From Oxalobacter vibrioformis (GTDB lineage: Bacteria; Pseudomonadota; Gammaproteobacteria; Burkholderiales; Burkholderiaceae_D): a stretch of 64,000 nucleotides of DNA. The notes beneath the pieces were generated by a model, which worked only from the letters and a program-made list of their open reading frames with translations, made no database searches and was not told where the DNA came from. Of the stretch, positions 60,956-64,000 are shown one piece after another. Positions within the stretch are counted from its first letter, which is position 1; every line of letters starts with the position of its first letter. The stretch is taken from assembly GCF_027118995.1 (NCBI RefSeq), contig NZ_CP098242.1, positions 62,001 through 126,000 on the forward strand. Direction: 5' to 3'. Both the position numbers and the translations under genes were made by a program.

Positions 60956-61216
60956 TCATGCAATGGCACCTTTGGCAGCGTGAGTCGCATAGGCAAAGAA
61001 ACGATCATCAGCCGCTTCGATGTATTCGCCCCAGCCCTCTACCGTCTTGATTTCGGCTTCGGCAATATGCCCTACCGAATGGTGATGGTTCAACGTATAG
61101 GTGACTGACTTGCCGTTTCTTTTCAAAATAGTGACACTAAGGGTATCGAGGATGCCGCAGCCTCCATCAAAAATTTCGCCTGAATATCTGCCACCTTCAA
61201 CAAACTGCTTTTGCAT
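60956..61216 (-). CDS. Small protein B of the 60.7-61.5 kb cluster
   Basis: 86-residue soluble protein, mainly beta with a C-terminal helix: GEIFDGGCGILDTLSVTILKRNGKSVTYTLNHHHSVGHIAEAEI. It has a GGCG turn and three histidines in a row plus a fourth (NHHHSVGH) that could bind metal. GGAGAAAA before the ATG is a good ribosome binding site. It lies 32 bp upstream of protein A and 33 bp downstream of protein C in one direction, so the three are likely one operon. No family recognised. Confidence 0.6.
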   Translation of the reverse strand: MQKQFVEGGRYSGEIFDGGCGILDTLSVTILKRNGKSVTYTLNHHHSVGHIAEAEIKTVEGWGEYIEAADDRFFAYATHAAKGAIA

Positions 61217-61249
61217 GGTTTTCTCCGTGTTGAGTTCAAATAAAAAAAA

Positions 61250-61531
61250 TTAAAAACAGACTTTGCCCTGCACAATATGAGCCTCTGCCCTCCTGGCACC
61301 AAGATGCAAATTCAAATAAAACGCGGGGAAAAACTGCGGTTGTGTGCAATCGGGAGGGGGCAGCCGGGCTGATCCTGCTGCCACTCCTGATTTGGGGTTT
61401 TCCTGCAACTGCGGCTCGAGGCCACAGGCAGCAGATTCAGGCAACAGGGATGCTCCCTGAAAAGAAAAAATAAAATAAACTGGAAATATGCCGAAAAGGG
61501 AAAAGCAAAAGCCGGACAACATACAACTCAT
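61250..61531 (-). CDS. Small protein C of the 60.7-61.5 kb cluster, exported
   Basis: 93-residue protein with a hydrophobic N-terminal segment (FCFSLFGIFPVYFIFSF, residues 8-24) and a proline-rich mature part with two cysteines (ESAACGLEP, PDCTQP). It may be a secreted peptide, a lipoprotein with an atypical lipobox or a membrane-tethered peptide. AGAAGGTG precedes the ATG at 61531; a frame open to 61648 lacks a binding site. It would be the first gene of the three-gene cluster. The coding call is tentative because the C-terminal half is Pro/Ala-rich and could be chance translation. Confidence 0.45.
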   Translation of the reverse strand: MSCMLSGFCFSLFGIFPVYFIFSFQGASLLPESAACGLEPQLQENPKSGVAAGSARLPPPDCTQPQFFPAFYLNLHLGARRAEAHIVQGKVCF

Positions 61532-61736
61532 CTTTTCACCTTCTGCATGAGAGATGTCCTGATCTGATTTTGTCAATAAATTCTGCAAAGAACATAAAAA
61601 ACGAATACTTAACCTGTAAATCATATAAAGAAATGCTTTGCATGTCAATTATTTACGGGAAAGCAGCGGGGCTGATATTGATACCATCAGACCATTTCAT
61701 ATCCCGACACCGGATCTGTCGTTACAATGGAATCCA

Positions 61737-61915
61737 AGGGTCAGGCCTCATTAAATTGCCTGCTGCAAAGCCGCTGTGCCCCAAATGGCGGCGTTGCATC
61801 GAAAAATGGGAACTTGATGGTGGGCGGCTACGCCTGCGTCCCCATTTTCCGCTGCGCCTGGCCCTTTGAGCCAAAACGGCTTTTTGCAAACGGAAAATTA
61901 ATGAGACCCGACCCT
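61737..61915. repeat. 179-bp palindromic element, copy C (inverted)
   Basis: Same length and core as copies A and B but in the opposite orientation. The ends are AGGGTCAGGCCTCATTAA and (reverse complement) AGGGTCGGGTCTCATTAA, 16 of 18 matched. Its right end abuts the ribosome binding site of the small gene at 61926. With the flanks it accounts for most of the 61532-61925 gap. Confidence 0.85.
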
Positions 61916-61925
61916 CGGAGGAAAC

Positions 61926-62114
61926 ATGAATAAACCCAGGCTCACCCTGCCCTATTCACTTGTCAGACAGGCTGCTGCCGACATGATGCTTGGCGCCAGC
62001 TACGCCACCAGCACCTGGTTTGATCCGGATGTGCTCACCCGTATAGAGCGCGTGCTGACCAACACCCTGCAAGCGGTATTTGGCAAGGAAATCATCATCG
62101 AATTTGTCGAATAA
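61926..62114 (+). CDS. 62-residue small protein
   Basis: Soluble 62-residue protein (MNKPRLTLPYSLVRQAA, then MLGASYATSTWFDPDVLTRIERVLTNTLQAVFGKEIIIEFVE): a helix ending in a short strand. CGGAGGAAAC directly before the ATG is a strong binding site, and a good terminator follows, so it is probably expressed. The leader starts within ten bases of repeat copy C, so its promoter must lie inside or across the element. The C-terminal pattern echoes small protein A at 60735. Function unknown. Confidence 0.65.
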   Translation: MNKPRLTLPYSLVRQAAADMMLGASYATSTWFDPDVLTRIERVLTNTLQAVFGKEIIIEFVE

Positions 62115-62134
62115 ACGGTTATTGCACTCATAAA

Positions 62135-62161
62135 AAAACGGCTCCCAAAAGGAGCCGTTTT
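62135..62161 (+). terminator. Terminator after the 62-residue gene
   Basis: AAAACGGCTCC and GGAGCCGTTTT form a perfect 11-bp stem with a CAAAA loop, usable from both sides; the SDR gene converges on it. Confidence 0.9.
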
Positions 62162-62178
62162 CCCCGATACCTCATGGT

Positions 62179-62934
62179 TTACAGGAGCGCATCCGGTGAC
62201 TCCGGCAGAATCTGCCCCCCGTCGACAATGATTGTCTGCCCTGTCACAAATTTTGCTTCATCTGACGCCAGGAAACAGACCGCATAACCAATATCTTCCG
62301 GATCACCCAGCGTATGGGTCGGAATGGATGCCTTCATCTGGTTGAGGTAATCCTCGCCCTGCGCCTTGAGTCCTTCCGTCAGGATATTGCCCGGCATGAC
62401 CGCATTGATATTGATACCAAATCTTGCATACTCCAGCGCCGCACTGCGCATGAAGCCAAGCTGCCCGGCCTTGGTCGCGCCATAGTGGCTCCACCCGGGA
62501 TAACCAGTGATCGGGCCGGTGATGGAAGATGTGATGATCACACGACCGTATTTCTGCTTTTCCATCACCGCCAGGGCCGCCTGGATCAGGAAAAACATTC
62601 CCTTGAGATTGACGTTGTTCATCATATCCCAGTCGGCTTCTGTCATATCCTTGAGTGTGGCCTGCGGGAAAATGCCGGTATTGGAGCAAAGAATATCGAG
62701 CCTGCCATATGTTGCCACCGCATCGGTGATCACCTTTTGGCACTCATCGGCTTTCGTGACATCCAGGTGCATGAAATCCGCACCCAGTTCCCTGGCTGAC
62801 GCCGCACCTGTTGTATCGTCAATATCCGCAATGATCACCTTCGCCCCGGCCTGCCGCAGTGTCCTGACAATCCCCTTGCCAATCCCCTTGGCCCCACCAG
62901 AAACGAGTGCAACTTTATCCTTCAGACTGAACAT
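62179..62934 (-). CDS. Short-chain dehydrogenase/reductase
   Basis: 251-residue classical SDR. KVALVSGGAKGIGKGIVRTL is the TGxxxGxG cofactor loop, then CSNTGIFPQATL (NNAG-type motif, here NTG), catalytic ITSSITGP (Ser) and SHYGATKAG (Tyr and Lys of YxxxK), MPGNILTEG, and the C-terminal TGQTIIVDGGQILPES. It oxidises or reduces a sugar, polyol or keto substrate with NAD(P). The nearest relatives by eye are sorbitol or glucitol dehydrogenases and FabG-like enzymes. AGGAGAAG precedes the ATG. It sits next to the IS insertion region. Confidence 0.88.
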   Translation of the reverse strand: MFSLKDKVALVSGGAKGIGKGIVRTLRQAGAKVIIADIDDTTGAASARELGADFMHLDVTKADECQKVITDAVATYGRLDILCSNTGIFPQATLKDMTEADWDMMNNVNLKGMFFLIQAALAVMEKQKYGRVIITSSITGPITGYPGWSHYGATKAGQLGFMRSAALEYARFGININAVMPGNILTEGLKAQGEDYLNQMKASIPTHTLGDPEDIGYAVCFLASDEAKFVTGQTIIVDGGQILPESPDALL

Positions 62935-63132
62935 GGGCTTCTCCTGTAAAAGTGGTCCTTCATCGTGTTTATATACTGTTATAACCTAACTTTCTGAAAG
63001 AAACAATCAACGAACAATCTGTCTATCCTGATATCCGTGTGTTGATCTGTCTAGAACTCATTTCATAAATCGGCATGAATACCCTCGTTATTCAAGCCAT
63101 TGATTTGCTTATAAAAACGGTAAGTTGTGTGG

Positions 63133-63597
63133 ATGAAAAGGCGACGCGCAGAACAACTTACAGACGAACAATGGGCACTTCTGGAGCCTTTGATCCCGAA
63201 ATCCGAGAGTCATCGTACCGGTCGAGGCCGTCCGGAAGTACCCACAGACCGGGACGTATTAAACGGCGTTTTCCGGGTATTGCGAACAGGCGCTGCCTGG
63301 GTGGATCTTCCTGATCGATTTCCTTCAGGATCAACGTGTTTCAGGCGTTTTTCCCGGTGGGTCAAACAAGGCGTATTACGCCATATACTGGAAGCGCTGG
63401 CACAGGACCTTGAAGAACGCGGTGGAATTGATTTATCCGAATGCTTTATAGATGGCACCTTCACAGTGGCGAAAAAAGGGGGCTCAAAGTGGGAAAGACC
63501 AGGCGGTGCAAAGGTACGAAGCTCATGGTTATTGCAGACGCTTCTGGTTTTCCACTCGCCGTGCACACGGATTCTGCTTGGCCACATGAAGTAGAAG
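63133..63597 (+). mobile_element. IS5-family transposase, interrupted by an IS3-family element
   Basis: The first frame reads the DDE transposase N-terminus of the IS5 (IS427-like) type: EQLTDEQWALLEPLIPKS, GRGRPEVPTDRDVLNGVFRVLRTGAAWVDLP and ECFIDGTFTVAKKGG. At the A6G5 tract (63474-63484) the normal programmed -1 shift leads into the second frame, KGTKLMVIADASGFPLAVHT. The coding then ends at the joint with the IS3-type element (PHEVEVAPG). The rest of the transposase, with the later Asp and Glu, is not in the window. A possible left end lies near GAACTCATTTCATAAAT (63054), unproven. Confidence 0.8.
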
Positions 63598-63680
63598 TGG
63601 CCCCGGGAATTAGGACAGATTTATAAGTGAGTTTTTTGCTTCACAATAGTGGCTGCGAAGCAGTCAAAGGGAGCGAAATC

Positions 63681-63986
63681 ATGAGCAAAAGAAGCAGAAG
63701 AAACCATTCAAGCGTATTCAAGGGCAAAGTGGCGCTGGCGGCGCTCAGGGGAGACAGGACGATAGCCGAGATAGCACAACAGTATGAAATTCACCCCAAC
63801 CTGGTCACCGAATGGAAACGACAGTTGCAAGAGAACGCTGGCCATGTTTTTGAAGGCAAGAAGCCCGTTGGCAAGGCAGGTCCGGATTTGAAGGTACTGC
63901 ATGCCAAGATTGGTCAACAGGCGCTGGAAATCGATTTTTTAAGCGGCGCGCTCACCAAGGCGGGATTGCTGAGCGCAAAAGAATGA
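63681..63986 (+). CDS. IS3-family OrfA (transposase helix-turn-helix subunit)
   Basis: 101-residue OrfA with the leucine-zipper/HTH_21 pattern SSVFKGKVALAALRGDRTIAEIAQQYEIHPNLVTEWKRQLQENA, then a coiled-coil C-terminal part (LKVLHAKIGQQALEIDFLSGALTKAG) used in OrfAB dimers. GGGAG precedes the ATG at 63681; a frame open to 63627 lacks a binding site. Its TGA overlaps the ATG of OrfB (ATGA), the usual site of coupling in IS3 elements. Confidence 0.9.
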   Translation: MSKRSRRNHSSVFKGKVALAALRGDRTIAEIAQQYEIHPNLVTEWKRQLQENAGHVFEGKKPVGKAGPDLKVLHAKIGQQALEIDFLSGALTKAGLLSAKE

Positions 63987-64000
63987 TAGACCGTACCCAC
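63983..64000 (+). CDS. IS3-family OrfB, first codons (partial)
   Basis: ATG ATA GAC CGT ACC CAC overlaps the OrfA stop and reads MIDRTH, the common beginning of IS3-type OrfB (DDE integrase). The rest lies beyond the window. Confidence 0.7.

Larger units (their letters stand above)
63597..64000 (+). mobile_element. IS3-family element, left part (truncated by window)
   Basis: From the junction TGGCCCCGGGAATTAGGACA onward the sequence is IS3-like: a left end, OrfA and the beginning of OrfB. It interrupts the IS5 transposase, so it landed later. The right end lies outside the window. Confidence 0.8.

Overview
This 64 kb window looks like a chromosome segment of a betaproteobacterium, most likely Oxalobacteraceae and possibly Oxalobacter. 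That assignment is inferred from gene content and moderate GC; no rRNA or marker gene was searched. It carries a mutL-miaA pair, prfA-dsbB-prmC, rsmB-purN, kup, a fused Aas-type protein, homospermidine synthase, an AarC-type CoA-transferase and two tRNA genes. There is no prophage, plasmid module or CRISPR array. Mobile DNA is limited to an IS3-family element inserted in an IS5-family transposase at the right edge, plus copies of a 179-bp palindromic element.

Layout. 1-2.3 kb: partial nitroreductase, MntP manganese exporter, DapA-family lyase, YjbQ. 2.3-4 kb: a MATE exporter behind a promoter, mini-ORF and intrinsic terminator that look like an attenuator. 4-7.7 kb: a five-gene minus-strand operon (DUF2796 protein, ABC ATPase, MacB/FtsX-type permease, DUF3299 protein, Zur-like regulator) with a near-consensus Zur box over its promoter, i.e. 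a self-regulated zinc-acquisition operon. 7.8-12 kb: MFS-acyltransferase-ACP-AMP ligase fusion with an ArsR regulator. 12-19.4 kb: Kup, old yellow enzyme, OsmC, muramidase, VanX-like dipeptidase, tyrosine phosphatase, AcuI-like reductase. 19.9-24 kb: an orphan HTH protein, tandem duplicated hydrolases, and a CoA-transferase whose codon use suggests high expression. 24-27.6 kb: a hairpin-dense non-coding stretch, then an HDAC-fold amidohydrolase next to a HyuA-like protein. 27.8-39.5 kb: housekeeping genes (rsmB, purN, prmC, dsbB, prfA, hss, dedA, mutL, miaA), including a response regulator without its phosphorylation residues and a mutL interrupted at a C10 tract. 39.6-44.5 kb: two tRNAs, AT-rich DNA and several decayed genes. 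44.6-60.6 kb: cyclic-di-GMP proteins (PAS-GAF-GGDEF-EAL, FIST plus GAF-GGDEF, PilZ), SUFU/DUF2185 and ankyrin proteins, and unassigned envelope proteins. 60.7-62.1 kb: four very small unassigned proteins. 62.2-64 kb: an SDR enzyme and nested insertion sequences.

The most notable items are the 179-bp element, whose three full copies have exactly equal length and whose stems stay paired although their sequences differ; the mutL C10 frameshift; the Zur operon; and the MATE leader. At least five other genes are visibly broken (methyl-accepting chemotaxis protein, HAD phosphatase, hydroxyisobutyrate-type dehydrogenase, an unnamed gene beside tRNA-Met, and the ankyrin C-terminus), which fits ongoing gene loss in a host-restricted bacterium. 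All family assignments come from reading motifs; no database search was run.
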